From Clostridia bacterium (lineage in GTDB: Bacteria; Bacillota; Clostridia; Oscillospirales; SIG627), in assembly GCA_017520825.1 (NCBI GenBank), contig JAFXEX010000028.1, positions 1 to 64,000 on the forward strand: a stretch of DNA of 64,000 nucleotides, given 5' to 3'. Numbering within the stretch: position 1 is the first letter of the stretch; the number at the start of each line of letters is the position of its first letter. Under the pieces are notes generated by a model. It was not told the DNA's origin. It did not search any database and worked only from the letters and a program-made list of their open reading frames with translations. Made by a program: the position numbers and the translations under genes. Positions 32,583 to 42,849 of the stretch are shown here, in pieces.

Positions 32583-33408
32583 CAGAAGGCTTAAAAAAGC
32601 ATACGTTGAAATAACCAACCGATGTAACAAAAGCTGTTCCTTTTGCCACGGCACCAAAAGAGTGCCGAGGGATATGACTGCCGAGGAATTTGCAAGGGTA
32701 CTGAACGAGCTGCAGGGCGTCACCGAGTATATATACCTGCACGTCTTAGGTGAGCCCTTGTGTCACCCACGGATAATAGAATTTATCAAAACGGCAACCG
32801 AGAGGGGCTTCAAGGTGAGCGTTACCACCAACGGAACGCTATTAACCGACAGCCTTCTTGACAGCGGCGTGTATAAGGTGCAGATTTCTCTGCATAGCTT
32901 TGAGGAAGATGACGAGAGGGCTCACAGAGAGTATCTTGAAGGCGTATTCGACTTTTCCCAAAGAGCGTCGAAAAAAGGAATTCTGGTATCCTTGCGACTG
33001 TGGAATTTAAATTCCGAGGCCTCCAATTCGCTTGTTGAAGGGATGCTTGAGGAAAGATTTCCAAAGCCCTGGAGGGTGGGGAGAGATAATTCCTTTACCC
33101 TTGAAAGTAACCTCTTTCTCAACTATGCCAATCGCTTTGAATGGCCCGATATAAATGCCCACGACAACGGAGAACGGCTTTTCTGCTACGGACTTCGTGA
33201 CCAGATAGGAATACTCGCAGACGGTACGGTGGTGCCCTGTTGCCTTGACGCTGAGGGAGATATCCCCTTGGGGAACGTATATACCACGTCAATGGCTGAT
33301 ATTATGTCCTCGCCGAGAGCCAAGGCTGTTTATGACGGCTTTTCTAAACGACAGGCTACGGAGGAGCTATGTCGAAAATGCTCATACGCAAAAAAATTCC
33401 ACAAGTAA
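32575..33408 (+). CDS. Radical SAM/SPASM-type enzyme
   Basis: The 277-residue protein has the radical SAM cluster motif with Cys17, Cys21 and Cys24 (TNRCNKSCSFCHG), a GEPLCHP segment, and a C-terminal SPASM-like cysteine set (PCCLDAEGD, then LCRKCSYAK) that could hold an auxiliary Fe-S cluster. SPASM enzymes often modify peptides, but no precursor peptide is visible nearby. It overlaps the GH3 gene by 8 nt. The specific reaction is unknown. Confidence 0.88.
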   Translation: MIDRRLKKAYVEITNRCNKSCSFCHGTKRVPRDMTAEEFARVLNELQGVTEYIYLHVLGEPLCHPRIIEFIKTATERGFKVSVTTNGTLLTDSLLDSGVYKVQISLHSFEEDDERAHREYLEGVFDFSQRASKKGILVSLRLWNLNSEASNSLVEGMLEERFPKPWRVGRDNSFTLESNLFLNYANRFEWPDINAHDNGERLFCYGLRDQIGILADGTVVPCCLDAEGDIPLGNVYTTSMADIMSSPRAKAVYDGFSKRQATEELCRKCSYAKKFHK

Positions 33409-33424
33409 TAAAGCTTGATTTAAA

Positions 33425-33463
33425 GAAGAAGTTTTTGAAAAACGAAAACTTCTTCTTTTTTTA
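33425..33463 (+). terminator. Intrinsic terminator after the radical SAM gene
   Basis: GAAGAAGTTTT and AAAACTTCTTC form an 11-bp stem followed by seven T residues. Confidence 0.9.
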
Positions 33464-33471
33464 GTTTGTAG

Positions 33472-33568
33472 AAAATTGCATTAAATAAACCTCGCCGTTT
33501 TATAACTCGCCTGAATATATACTTTAATTACGATAGGCGAGCTTTGCCAACGGTGGCACACTGTTTTT
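33472..33568 (+). repeat. Structured repeat element, copy 1 (upstream of spo0A)
   Basis: About 97 bp, closely similar to 34570-34666. Helix CTCGCCT / AGGCGAG and a small hairpin TGCCA-ACGG-TGGCA are followed by CACTGTTTTT. An upstream CTCGCC could pair with the same GGCGAG as an alternative. It lies between the radical SAM terminator and spo0A in a gene-free 339-bp stretch. Confidence 0.75.
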
Positions 33569-33573
33569 CGACA
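33567..33573 (-). promoter_or_regulatory. Perfect 0A box upstream of spo0A
   Basis: The minus strand reads TGTCGAA, the consensus Spo0A box, at the end of repeat element copy 1 and about 175 bp upstream of spo0A. A 7-mer can occur by chance; autoregulation is inferred. Confidence 0.45.
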
Positions 33574-33673
33574 AAATACTTCCGTACTTTTATAGTTTTT
33601 GCAATATTTTTTCGGATTTATCTGTTGAAATAGACGAAATTTAATTTTTATTGGAAAGAATTACCAAAACATC

Positions 33674-33702
33674 TTGATTTAATTGGAAATATATGGTAAA
33701 AT
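33674..33702 (+). promoter_or_regulatory. Probable sigma-A promoter of spo0A
   Basis: TTGATT (33674-33679), 17 bp, TAAAAT (33697-33702), about 45 bp upstream of the ATG. AGGAGAG precedes the start codon. Confidence 0.65.
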
Positions 33703-33747
33703 CTTGGCGTAACATAAAACATAACAACGGTTAGGAGAGAACGAAAG

Positions 33748-34527
33748 ATGAATAACAGTAAAAGGATAAAGGTATACATTTTGGACTCAAACAGTGATTA
33801 CCGTTACGTTTGCGCCGACAATCTGAGGAAGCACGGCATAGACGTGGTAGGGGAATCGGGTGACGGCTCCGAGGCGTTGACGGCTATTACCCGATACCGT
33901 CCCGACGTGGTGCTGATGGACCTTTGGGTGCCGGGGCTTGACGTCGACTGCCTTATGAACGAGGTGAAGAAGCTTGACCCGACCTACAAGCCCGAATTTA
34001 TATTGGTAACGGGCATCAACAACCGAAAGCTCATTGAGGAAACTCTCAACGCAGGCGCCTCGGGATGTATAATCAAGCCCTTCGACTATTCGGGATTGGT
34101 CTATAAAATTACTCAGGTAATGGACAAATCGAAATGCGATATGCTTTATAAAAATCAGGATGACGACTTTGAGCTTGAGGCACAGGTTACACAGATAATA
34201 CATCAGGTAGGAATACCTGCGCACATAAAGGGATATCAGTATTTGCGCGCTGCAATAATGATGGTGGTAAACAATAACAGAGTAATCAACGAGGTTACGA
34301 AAACTCTCTATCCCACTGTTGCTATGAAGTTTTCCACCACCTCGTCGAGAGTGGAGCGTGCTATCCGTCACGCAATAGAGGTTGCGTGGGACAGGGGAGA
34401 CGTGGATATGCTCAACTCCTATTTCGGCTATACTGTACAGAATTCAAAGGGCAAGCCCACCAATTCCGAGTTTATTGCAATGATTGCCGACAATCTCAGA
34501 CTTAAGATGAAAAACAGAATAGGGTAA
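33748..34527 (+). CDS. spo0A: Spo0A, master regulator of sporulation
   Basis: The 259-residue response regulator has a receiver domain (about 6-125) with phosphorylation site Asp58 ([10 protein letters not shown]), the Thr/Lys switch (LVTG; IIKPFD) and one acidic-pocket residue (Asp13, followed by Ser instead of the usual second Asp). The Spo0A-specific DNA-binding domain (about 155-259) is unmistakable: [34 protein letters not shown] and [17 protein letters not shown]. Phosphorylated Spo0A starts sporulation by binding 0A boxes. It is monocistronic and bracketed by two copies of a structured repeat. Confidence 0.97.
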   Translation: MNNSKRIKVYILDSNSDYRYVCADNLRKHGIDVVGESGDGSEALTAITRYRPDVVLMDLWVPGLDVDCLMNEVKKLDPTYKPEFILVTGINNRKLIEETLNAGASGCIIKPFDYSGLVYKITQVMDKSKCDMLYKNQDDDFELEAQVTQIIHQVGIPAHIKGYQYLRAAIMMVVNNNRVINEVTKTLYPTVAMKFSTTSSRVERAIRHAIEVAWDRGDVDMLNSYFGYTVQNSKGKPTNSEFIAMIADNLRLKMKNRIG

Positions 34528-34533
34528 CGTATT

Positions 34534-34565
34534 AAAAGGAAGCATTTGAGGGTGCTTCCTTTTCT
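34534..34565 (+). terminator. Intrinsic terminator after spo0A
   Basis: AAAAGGAAGCA and TGCTTCCTTTT form an 11-bp stem with an 8-nt loop. Confidence 0.85.
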
Positions 34566-34569
34566 CTTA

Positions 34570-34666
34570 GGAAATTGCATTAAATCAATCTCGCCGTTTT
34601 AGCTCGCTTGGGTGTATATACTGATTACGACAGGCGAGCCTTGCCGGTGGTGGCACACTGCTTTTT
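34570..34666 (+). repeat. Structured repeat element, copy 2 (downstream of spo0A)
   Basis: Closely similar to 33472-33568, in the same orientation, directly after the spo0A terminator and before the hrcA promoter. The helix CTCGCTT / AGGCGAG and hairpin TGCCG-GTGG-TGGCA keep pairing by G-U where copy 1 has Watson-Crick pairs. Confidence 0.75.
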
Positions 34667-34713
34667 ATTCATAATATGTTTACAAGTGTTTGCTAAAAAC
34701 TTTTGAAAAAGAC

Positions 34714-34742
34714 TTGACATTTTCACTAAAGAGTGATAAATT
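34714..34742 (+). promoter_or_regulatory. Sigma-A promoter of the hrcA-grpE-dnaK operon
   Basis: TTGACA (34714-34719), 17 bp, TAAATT (34737-34742), just upstream of the CIRCE element. Confidence 0.85.
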
Positions 34743-34753
34743 TATATCGTAAG

Positions 34754-34780
34754 TTAGCACTTGAGTGTTGAGAGTGCTAA
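34754..34780. promoter_or_regulatory. CIRCE operator (HrcA-binding site)
   Basis: TTAGCACTT-N9-GAGTGCTAA differs from the consensus inverted repeat TTAGCACTC-N9-GAGTGCTAA at one position. It sits at the expected start of the transcript and marks HrcA repression. Confidence 0.95.
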
Positions 34781-34806
34781 AATTTAAAAAGAAAGACGGT
34801 GAAGCG

Positions 34807-35835
34807 ATGGATTTGAATGAAAGAAAAAAGAGGATACTTAAATCCATTGTAGACACGTATATTCTGTCGGGCGAGCCCGTTGGCTCAAAGTATTTGTCAG
34901 GCTCTATGGGCTTGGACATTTCCTCGGCTACCATACGAAACGAAATGAGTGAGCTTGAACAGCTCGGATTTCTTGAGCAGCCTCACGCATCTGCCGGAAG
35001 AGTTCCCTCGAGTATGGGATACAGAATGTACGTTGAAAACCTTATGAATCAGTATTCTCTTTCACTTGAAGAGATAAACGTTCTCAACGACGTTATGAAC
35101 TCACGTATCCGTCATCTTTCCGACGTTGTCAGCGAGCTGACGAGAGTGCTTTCGGATATGACCGACTATACGGCGTTTGCCTATACTGCAAAGCCCAAGG
35201 CAAGCACTATAGTAAGGTTTGAGGGAGTGCTTCTTTCCCCCAAGAGCTTTCTGCTCGTTATGATAACCTCCCAGGAGAACGTAAAGACACATCAGATAAG
35301 AACAGATATCACTCTCACTGCCGAAGTGCTATCCGTTATTATAAAGCTTCTCAATGAAAATCTGACCGGCGTCAATATCGAGCAGATCAGTCTTGAGAGC
35401 ATATACGACCTTGAGGACAAGTTCGGGGTATATCGGGGAGTCCTTTCGGATATTCTCAGAAATATCGTGGATACTGTCAAGGGAGAGTATGATAAGCAGG
35501 TATATCTTGACGGAATGTCAAATATTCTGAAATATCCCGATTTTGCAGATATATCAAAAACGCAAAGCCTTATTTCCTTGCTTGAGGACAAGGAAAATCT
35601 TATAAGAATGATAACCGACCCCTCGGTTGGACACGATGGACTTAACGTTCTTATCGGTGACGGAATGTCCGATCAAGGACTTGACAAGACCAGCTGTATA
35701 TACCACAAATTCAGTATAGGCAACGGTATGACGGGTGTTCTGGGACTTATAGGACCTAAGCGAATGGACTATTCCGGCGTTATTGCAAGACTCGAATACG
35801 TAGTAAATAACCTTATCGGTGATGAAAGGAACTGA
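34807..35835 (+). CDS. hrcA: Heat-inducible transcription repressor HrcA
   Basis: The 342-residue repressor has an N-terminal winged helix (NERKKRILKSIVDTYILSGEPVGSKYLS ..., with ATIRNEMSELEQLGFL and the PHASAGRVPS motif), then the GAF-like and dimerisation regions. It binds the CIRCE element just upstream and needs GroEL for activity. I chose the ATG at 34807 because an upstream in-frame start would lie within CIRCE. The stop is 1 nt before the grpE start. Gene order hrcA-grpE-dnaK-dnaJ is standard for Bacillota. Confidence 0.96.
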   Translation: MDLNERKKRILKSIVDTYILSGEPVGSKYLSGSMGLDISSATIRNEMSELEQLGFLEQPHASAGRVPSSMGYRMYVENLMNQYSLSLEEINVLNDVMNSRIRHLSDVVSELTRVLSDMTDYTAFAYTAKPKASTIVRFEGVLLSPKSFLLVMITSQENVKTHQIRTDITLTAEVLSVIIKLLNENLTGVNIEQISLESIYDLEDKFGVYRGVLSDILRNIVDTVKGEYDKQVYLDGMSNILKYPDFADISKTQSLISLLEDKENLIRMITDPSVGHDGLNVLIGDGMSDQGLDKTSCIYHKFSIGNGMTGVLGLIGPKRMDYSGVIARLEYVVNNLIGDERN

Positions 35836-35836
35836 C

Positions 35837-36394
35837 ATGGCAAAAGAAAAGAAGGACAACGAAATTAAGGAAGAGGTTGCCGAGGAAACGGTTGAAGCCG
35901 TTGAAGAGGCAGTTGAGGAGACGGTTGAGGAGACGGTTGAAGAGATGGTTGAAGAAACCGTTGAGGAAACTGTAAGCAAGACAGAATACGCTTCCCTTTA
36001 CGACAAGTATTTAAGACTTGTTGCAGAATTTGACAACTTCAAAAAGCGTACCCAGAAGGAAAAAGAGGAAATATATTCAATTGCAAAAACCGACGTGGTT
36101 ATGAATCTTCTTCCCATTATTGACAACTTTGAAAGAGCAGAAAAATTCTCCGACGATAAAAACGTTGAGGAGGGAATTGCTCTTATCAAAAAGCAGTTTA
36201 TTGACGTTCTGAAAAAGATAGGCATTGAGGAGATAGAGGCTGAAAATCAGCCCTTCGACCCCAACCTGCACAACGCCGTTCTCCACGAGGAGAGAGAGGA
36301 CGTGGCTGAAAACACCGTCGTTGAGGTGCTTCAAAAGGGCTATAAGCTTGGCGACAAGGTGATAAGATATGCGATGGTAAAGGTCGCAAACTAA
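35837..36394 (+). CDS. grpE: Nucleotide exchange factor GrpE
   Basis: The 185-residue co-chaperone stimulates ADP release from DnaK. A low-complexity acidic N-terminus of repeated EETVEE units (about 12-45) precedes the coiled coil (YLRLVAEFDNFKKRTQKEKEE) and the C-terminal beta domain (NPFDPNLHNAV-type PFDPNLHNAVLHEE). The ATG at 35837 follows AAAGGAA and starts directly after hrcA. The repeated EETVEE run is longer than in most relatives and could vary by slippage between strains. Confidence 0.95.
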   Translation: MAKEKKDNEIKEEVAEETVEAVEEAVEETVEETVEEMVEETVEETVSKTEYASLYDKYLRLVAEFDNFKKRTQKEKEEIYSIAKTDVVMNLLPIIDNFERAEKFSDDKNVEEGIALIKKQFIDVLKKIGIEEIEAENQPFDPNLHNAVLHEEREDVAENTVVEVLQKGYKLGDKVIRYAMVKVAN

Positions 36395-36432
36395 AAAAGT
36401 AAACAATAACTTTTATATAAAGAAAGAGGTAA

Positions 36433-38256
<1,824 letters not shown>

Positions 38257-38259
<3 letters not shown>

Positions 38260-38485
38260 ATGGGATGTTAAAATCGTCCGGAGCGCAAAAAGAAAAATGC
38301 ATAAAACAATCTGTAACGTTAGTTAAAAGCAAAGCGACAGATATAGGTTGAAAAATCTCATAAATGATATTTTCTCCAAATAATTATATTTCTTTTTGCT
38401 ATGAACAAGCTTCACCTCTCGACGTACATTTGTACGCCTTCGGATTCAGCTTGTCCATTCCGACCAATTTTCCCTATCCCATTTA
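38257..38485 (+). ncRNA. Multi-helix structured element between dnaK and dnaJ
   Basis: Closing helix TAAATGGGAT (38257-38266) / ATCCCATTTA (38476-38485), extended by AAAAT/ATTTT and CGGA/TCCG. Arm A: GCAAAAAGAAA (38285) / TTTCTTTTTGC (38389), containing ATCTGT/ACAGAT and AAAATCTCAT/ATGATATTTT. Arm B: ACAAGCT (38405) / AGCTTGT (38448), containing CGTACA/TGTACG. It could be an RNA of unknown type or a non-autonomous mobile element; I recognise no known class. Confidence 0.6.
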
Positions 38486-38512
38486 AAGAGTTAAACTCGT
38501 GCGATACACAAC

Positions 38513-38532
38513 GGGGATGTAAACACATCCCC
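38513..38532 (+). terminator. Hairpin in the dnaJ leader
   Basis: GGGGATGT-AAAC-ACATCCCC is a perfect 8-bp stem, followed after 9 nt by TATTTTT. It may partly end dnaK transcripts before dnaJ. Confidence 0.6.
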
Positions 38533-38570
38533 GAGCTTCGTATTTTTCAGAAAGGTAAGACCTAAATACA

Positions 38571-39716
38571 ATGGCACAGAAAAAAGACTATTATGAGGTT
38601 CTCGGTTTAGACAAGAGTGCCGACGCCGATACAATAAAAAAAGCGTACAGAAAGCTTGCCAAGAAATATCACCCCGACATAAACCCCGACGATAAGTCTG
38701 CCGAGGAGAAGTTCAAGGAGGTCAACGAGGCCTACGAGGTGCTTTCAGACCCCGAGAAGAAAAAGCTTTACGACCAATACGGTCACGACGGACTTGACCC
38801 CAACTTCGGTGCAGGTGGATTTGGTGGAGGCTTCGGTGGCTTCGGTGGTATGGATTTCGATATGGGAGATATTTTCTCCTCCTTCTTTGGTGGTGGTGGC
38901 TCATCGTCAGCCCGTCGCAGAGGACCTGCCCGTGGAAGCGATATAGGCGTCAGGGTAAGGGTGTCCTTTGAGGAAGCGGCATTCGGTTGTAAGAAGGACG
39001 TGTCCTTCACCCGAGTTGACAAGTGTCCCGATTGCGAGGGAAGTGGCGCTAAAAACGGTGCGCACCCCGAAACCTGCTCCCAGTGTGGTGGTAGTGGTCA
39101 GGTGAGAGTTCAGCAGAGAACGCCTCTTGGCTATATGCAGACAACACGCACCTGTGATAAGTGTGGTGGAAAGGGTACGGTTATAAAGGACCCCTGCACG
39201 AAGTGTGGTGGTACGGGTACTCAGCGTAAGAATAAAAAGCTTGAGGTAAGCATCCCGGCCGGAATTGACAATTTGCAGAGAGTAGAGCTTCGTGGACAGG
39301 GTAACGTAGGTCAGAACGGTGGTACGGCAGGCGACCTTATAGTAGAGGTAGGCATCAGACCTCACCCCATTTTTGAGCGTGACGGCTATAACATTTATTG
39401 CGAGGTCCCCGTTTCCTTTGCCGAAGCAACCCTTGGCGCAGAAATAAAGGTACCCACCCTTGAAGGAGATTACGGCTATAAGCTCCCCGAGGGAACGCAG
39501 ACGGGTACGACTATTACGCTTCGCGGTAAGGGAATACAGTATCTCAATTCCAAGGCTAAGGGCGACCTTATCTTCACCGTTGTGGTTGAAGTTCCCAAAA
39601 ACCTCAGCGAAACGCAGAAAAAGCTTCTCCGTGAATTTGACCAGAGCTGTGACGACAGAAATCTGTCGGCAAAGGCTACCTTTAAGGAGAAGATTAAAAA
39701 CATATTCAAAAAATAA
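38571..39716 (+). CDS. dnaJ: Chaperone DnaJ (Hsp40)
   Basis: The 381-residue type I Hsp40 has a J domain (about 4-70) with the HPD motif in YHPDINPDD, a Gly/Phe-rich linker (about 78-110) and the zinc domain with four CxxCxGxG motifs ([32 protein letters not shown]). The C-terminal substrate domains follow. It stimulates DnaK ATPase. The gene is separated from dnaK by about 310 bp of structured DNA, unusual for this operon. Start ATG with AAAGG upstream. Confidence 0.97.
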   Translation: MAQKKDYYEVLGLDKSADADTIKKAYRKLAKKYHPDINPDDKSAEEKFKEVNEAYEVLSDPEKKKLYDQYGHDGLDPNFGAGGFGGGFGGFGGMDFDMGDIFSSFFGGGGSSSARRRGPARGSDIGVRVRVSFEEAAFGCKKDVSFTRVDKCPDCEGSGAKNGAHPETCSQCGGSGQVRVQQRTPLGYMQTTRTCDKCGGKGTVIKDPCTKCGGTGTQRKNKKLEVSIPAGIDNLQRVELRGQGNVGQNGGTAGDLIVEVGIRPHPIFERDGYNIYCEVPVSFAEATLGAEIKVPTLEGDYGYKLPEGTQTGTTITLRGKGIQYLNSKAKGDLIFTVVVEVPKNLSETQKKLLREFDQSCDDRNLSAKATFKEKIKNIFKK

Positions 39717-39721
39717 TATAA

Positions 39722-39760
39722 GCACGCTTCGAAGAGTATTCGGAGCGTGCCTTTCTATTT
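39722..39760 (+). terminator. Intrinsic terminator after dnaJ
   Basis: GCACGCTTCGAA and TTCGGAGCGTGC form a 12-bp stem with one wobble, followed by CTTTCTATTTT. Confidence 0.88.
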
Positions 39761-39861
39761 TGTTGACTTTTTCGGCTTTTCGTTTTATAATGATTATTAC
39801 TATATAATTACATTTAAGCAGTTGAGCTCTTATAATGGATAGGTGTGGAATGTTGTGGTAA

Positions 39862-40461
39862 GGAGATGTCGGTACGGATAAGTATATTTATGAAAATATT
39901 ACTGAATTAAAAACTCCTGTTGGATATTTCTTCGTTACAGACGGAAGTGTTAATGTTTCCTTTTCTGTTAAAAAAAATACTTTTGATGTTCCTTATCATA
40001 TATATAATAACCAGCAAATCATCGGAGAGCTAAACACAGAAACCAATTTTGATTTAGTAATAGATGTAAATAAATTGAAAATAGGGTGTTATTATCGTGT
40101 AGGATTTTCAAAGGGAACGTTCTCTTTTGGTGGCTCAGATGAACATACTGAATCAATTGTTTTAACAGCAGAAAATTGGAGTATTGGAATTGGCTCTTAC
40201 AATCCAAATGATGATGAAGAATTGGAACAAGCAATTCTTTATATGGGTAAGGACAAAGGGGATATTGAATATCCACCAATATTTGATGAAACCAACTTTG
40301 TTAGATATACTGTTTCTTCTGCAAGCGAGTCAAAAGAGGGCTTTGAATTCAAATTATTGGATTATTCATACCCCGAAATAGTTTTCAAGGTAGCGTGGAT
40401 AAAAAATGAGATTTACGATAAAAGCACATACGAAGACGCACTTGATTTTTGGCTTACGTAA
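39862..40461 (+). pseudogene. Start-less ORF, unknown function
   Basis: An open frame of 600 nt follows a stop at 39859-39861. It encodes DKYIYENITELKTPVGYFF onward and ends EDALDFWLT, but contains no ATG, GTG or TTG until a TTG at 40075. An ATG at 39866 is one base out of frame (ATGTC then GGT), so a 1-nt deletion near 39870 would explain it. The product would be acidic and soluble, about 200 residues, and I do not recognise it. Composition is AT-rich like the following beta-galactosidase gene and unlike dnaJ. Confidence 0.55.
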
Positions 40462-40561
40462 TTTTTTATTCCTGACTTGACACGAACCTTTGCTGTAAAT
40501 AGCGCCGCAGTTAAATTATCTTATGACAACGAAATTTATAAAAACAGGAGTGACCAAAATT

Positions 40562-42583
40562 ATGGAATATAATATGAAATTATACGAAGGATTTCTGCAT
40601 GGCGCAGATTATAATCCTGAACAGTGGCTTTCATATCCCGAAATATTACAACAAGATATTGAATATATGAAAAAGGCACATTGTAACGTAGTATCAATCG
40701 GAATATTTTCATGGAGTTTTCTGGAACCTGAAGAAGGAAAATATAATTTTGAATATTTCGATAAAATTGTAAATGATTTATGGGAAAACAACATTAAGAT
40801 AATTCTTGCAACTCCAAGCGGTGCAAAACCAAGATGGCTTGCAGAAAAGTATCCTGAGGTTTTAAGAGTTGATAAAAATAAGGTCAGACAAATTTATGGA
40901 TTCAGACATAATCATTGCTATTCTTCACCCGTTTATCGAAGTAAGATAACCAAGCTCAACAAAATGCTGGCAGAAAGATATAGCGATAAGATTATAATGT
41001 GGCATATTTCCAATGAGTACTCCGGAGAATGTCATTGTGACCTCTGTCAGAGGGCATTCAGGGAATATCTTAAAACTAAGTACAATAATAATCTTGAAAG
41101 CCTTAATCATGCTTGGTGGACGGGATTTTGGAGTCACAATATAACTGATTGGGAACAAATTCATTCTCCGGTGAACATTGGAGAACCCGATGGCATTATG
41201 ACAGGGCTTTATATGGACTGGAAGGATTTTGTTACATATCAGACAACTGATTTTATGAAAGCAGAAATTGAAGCAGTTAAATCAGTTAATGAAAATATTC
41301 CGGTAACAGCAAACTTTATGGGGCCATATCAGCCACTGGATTATCATTATATGAAGGATTTTGTAGATGTAATATCATGGGATTCTTACCCCACATGGCA
41401 TAGCGACCGTGGTGATGTTTATGAAGGCCATACAATAGCCTTTGCCCATGATTTGCACAGAGGACTAAAGAGAAAACCGTTCCTTTTGATGGAGAGTACA
41501 CCAAGTCTTACCAACTGGTTGCCATATAACAAATTAAAAAAACCGGGAATGCACAGGCTTTCTTCTCTGCAGGCTGTTGCTCATGGTAGTGACAGTGTGC
41601 AATATTTTCAGTGGAGAAAGGGTAGAGGCGGCAACGAAAAATTTCATGGTGCCGTTATTGACCATAATAATAAACCCGAAGGAAGAGTTTTTGACGATGT
41701 AAAAAACTTGGGGATAACCTTGGAAAAAATCAAAGAAATTGCCGGTACAGAAACCAAATCTCAAGTCGCATTGGTATATGAATTCCGAAACCGCTGGGCA
41801 ATAGATAACTCTTCGGGATTTAATAACGCCGATAAAAAATACAAGAGAACCTGTATCAATCATTATCTGCAATTCTGGAAGCGTGGCATAAATGTTGATG
41901 TAATAGGAGCAGACTATGATTTATCGGATTATAAAGTTGTAGTTTTGCCGATGCTTTATTCTTTATCGGAAAAGCAAATAGATAATATTGAAAAATTTGT
42001 TGCAAATGGTGGAACTGTTGTTGCTACATATATGACCGGTTATGCCAACGAAACAGATTTATGCTACATGGGTGGCTTTCCCGGTGGAAAACTAAAAGAC
42101 GTTTTTGGGCTTTGTGCAGACGAAATTGATACATTATACGAAACGGATTTTAATTTTGTTAAATTAAATAATAAAAGCTTTAAGGTTGTAGATTATTGCG
42201 AACTTATTACACCGCTTACTGCCGAGGTAACAGGCAAATATGAAATGGATTTTTACAAGGGTAAACCGGCAGTATTGAAAAATTCCTATAACAAAGGAAA
42301 GGCGTATTATATCGCTTGCAGAGATACGGGAGAATTGTTAAACGAATTGTACGAAGAAATTATAAAAGAGTGCAATATTAAATATCACATCCTGCCTTAT
42401 GGAATCAGTATTCATACACGAGAGGATGATTTTAATAATTACTTGTTTGTTGAGAATTATACGGAGAAAGAACAAAAAGTTTCTCTCAAAGGAAAGTATA
42501 TTGATGTTGAAAATGACAATATATATACCGATGAAATCAATCTTGATGCATATGAAATAAAAATTTTAAAAAGTACAATTTAG
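40562..42583 (+). CDS. GH42 beta-galactosidase
   Basis: The 673-residue cytoplasmic enzyme has the GH42 TIM barrel: HGADYNPEQWL, FSWSFLEPEEGKYNF, the acid/base Glu in MWHISNEYSGECHC, the nucleophile Glu in FLLMESTPSLTNW, and the CHCDLCQRAFREYL zinc cysteines. A trimerisation domain and a C-terminal beta domain follow. It would hydrolyse beta-galactosides such as plant or host oligosaccharides. The ATG at 40562 was chosen because GGAG lies upstream; an ATG at 40523 has no ribosome site. Strongly AT-rich codon use differs from both neighbours, which suggests transfer. Confidence 0.95.
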   Translation: MEYNMKLYEGFLHGADYNPEQWLSYPEILQQDIEYMKKAHCNVVSIGIFSWSFLEPEEGKYNFEYFDKIVNDLWENNIKIILATPSGAKPRWLAEKYPEVLRVDKNKVRQIYGFRHNHCYSSPVYRSKITKLNKMLAERYSDKIIMWHISNEYSGECHCDLCQRAFREYLKTKYNNNLESLNHAWWTGFWSHNITDWEQIHSPVNIGEPDGIMTGLYMDWKDFVTYQTTDFMKAEIEAVKSVNENIPVTANFMGPYQPLDYHYMKDFVDVISWDSYPTWHSDRGDVYEGHTIAFAHDLHRGLKRKPFLLMESTPSLTNWLPYNKLKKPGMHRLSSLQAVAHGSDSVQYFQWRKGRGGNEKFHGAVIDHNNKPEGRVFDDVKNLGITLEKIKEIAGTETKSQVALVYEFRNRWAIDNSSGFNNADKKYKRTCINHYLQFWKRGINVDVIGADYDLSDYKVVVLPMLYSLSEKQIDNIEKFVANGGTVVATYMTGYANETDLCYMGGFPGGKLKDVFGLCADEIDTLYETDFNFVKLNNKSFKVVDYCELITPLTAEVTGKYEMDFYKGKPAVLKNSYNKGKAYYIACRDTGELLNELYEEIIKECNIKYHILPYGISIHTREDDFNNYLFVENYTEKEQKVSLKGKYIDVENDNIYTDEINLDAYEIKILKSTI

Positions 42584-42619
42584 CGATAAAATGTGTGGTC
42601 ATTGATATTTATATCATAT

Positions 42620-42710
42620 TGAGATTTGCGGGGAAGGGACTTGCTCCTTCCTGACACAGGGGGACGGTTCTATCGTGTTCTAACTCTATTAGATTTTAAA
42701 ATTTAAACAT
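42620..42710. mobile_element. REP/RAYT-like palindromic remnant
   Basis: GAAGG-GACTTGCT-CCTTC is followed by GACACAGGGGGACGGTTCT and GTGTT. The GACACAGGGGGACGGTTCT core resembles the terminal repeats of IS200/RAYT-type elements common in Bacillota. No transposase is present. The rest of 42584-42849 is AT-rich with nothing recognisable. Confidence 0.5.
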
Positions 42711-42849
42711 TAGTTTGCCGATTCTGATATTTACATATACTATCGGGAGCGAGAAAATCCAGTATTCTCGTGGGGTCTAAGGAAATGTGTTTAATGAAAA
42801 TTAGTGAAAATTAAGGGTTGAAAATATCTGATTTTTAAAGGAGAACTAA

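Noticed and set aside
33472-34666. Insertion-sequence ends making spo0A a transposon cargo
   Set aside because: The copies are direct, not inverted, carry internal structure, and no transposase or target duplication is visible; spo0A is a core gene.
34765-34806. Longer HrcA starting within CIRCE
   Set aside because: The upstream start lies in the operator; the ATG at 34807 gives the standard N-terminus.
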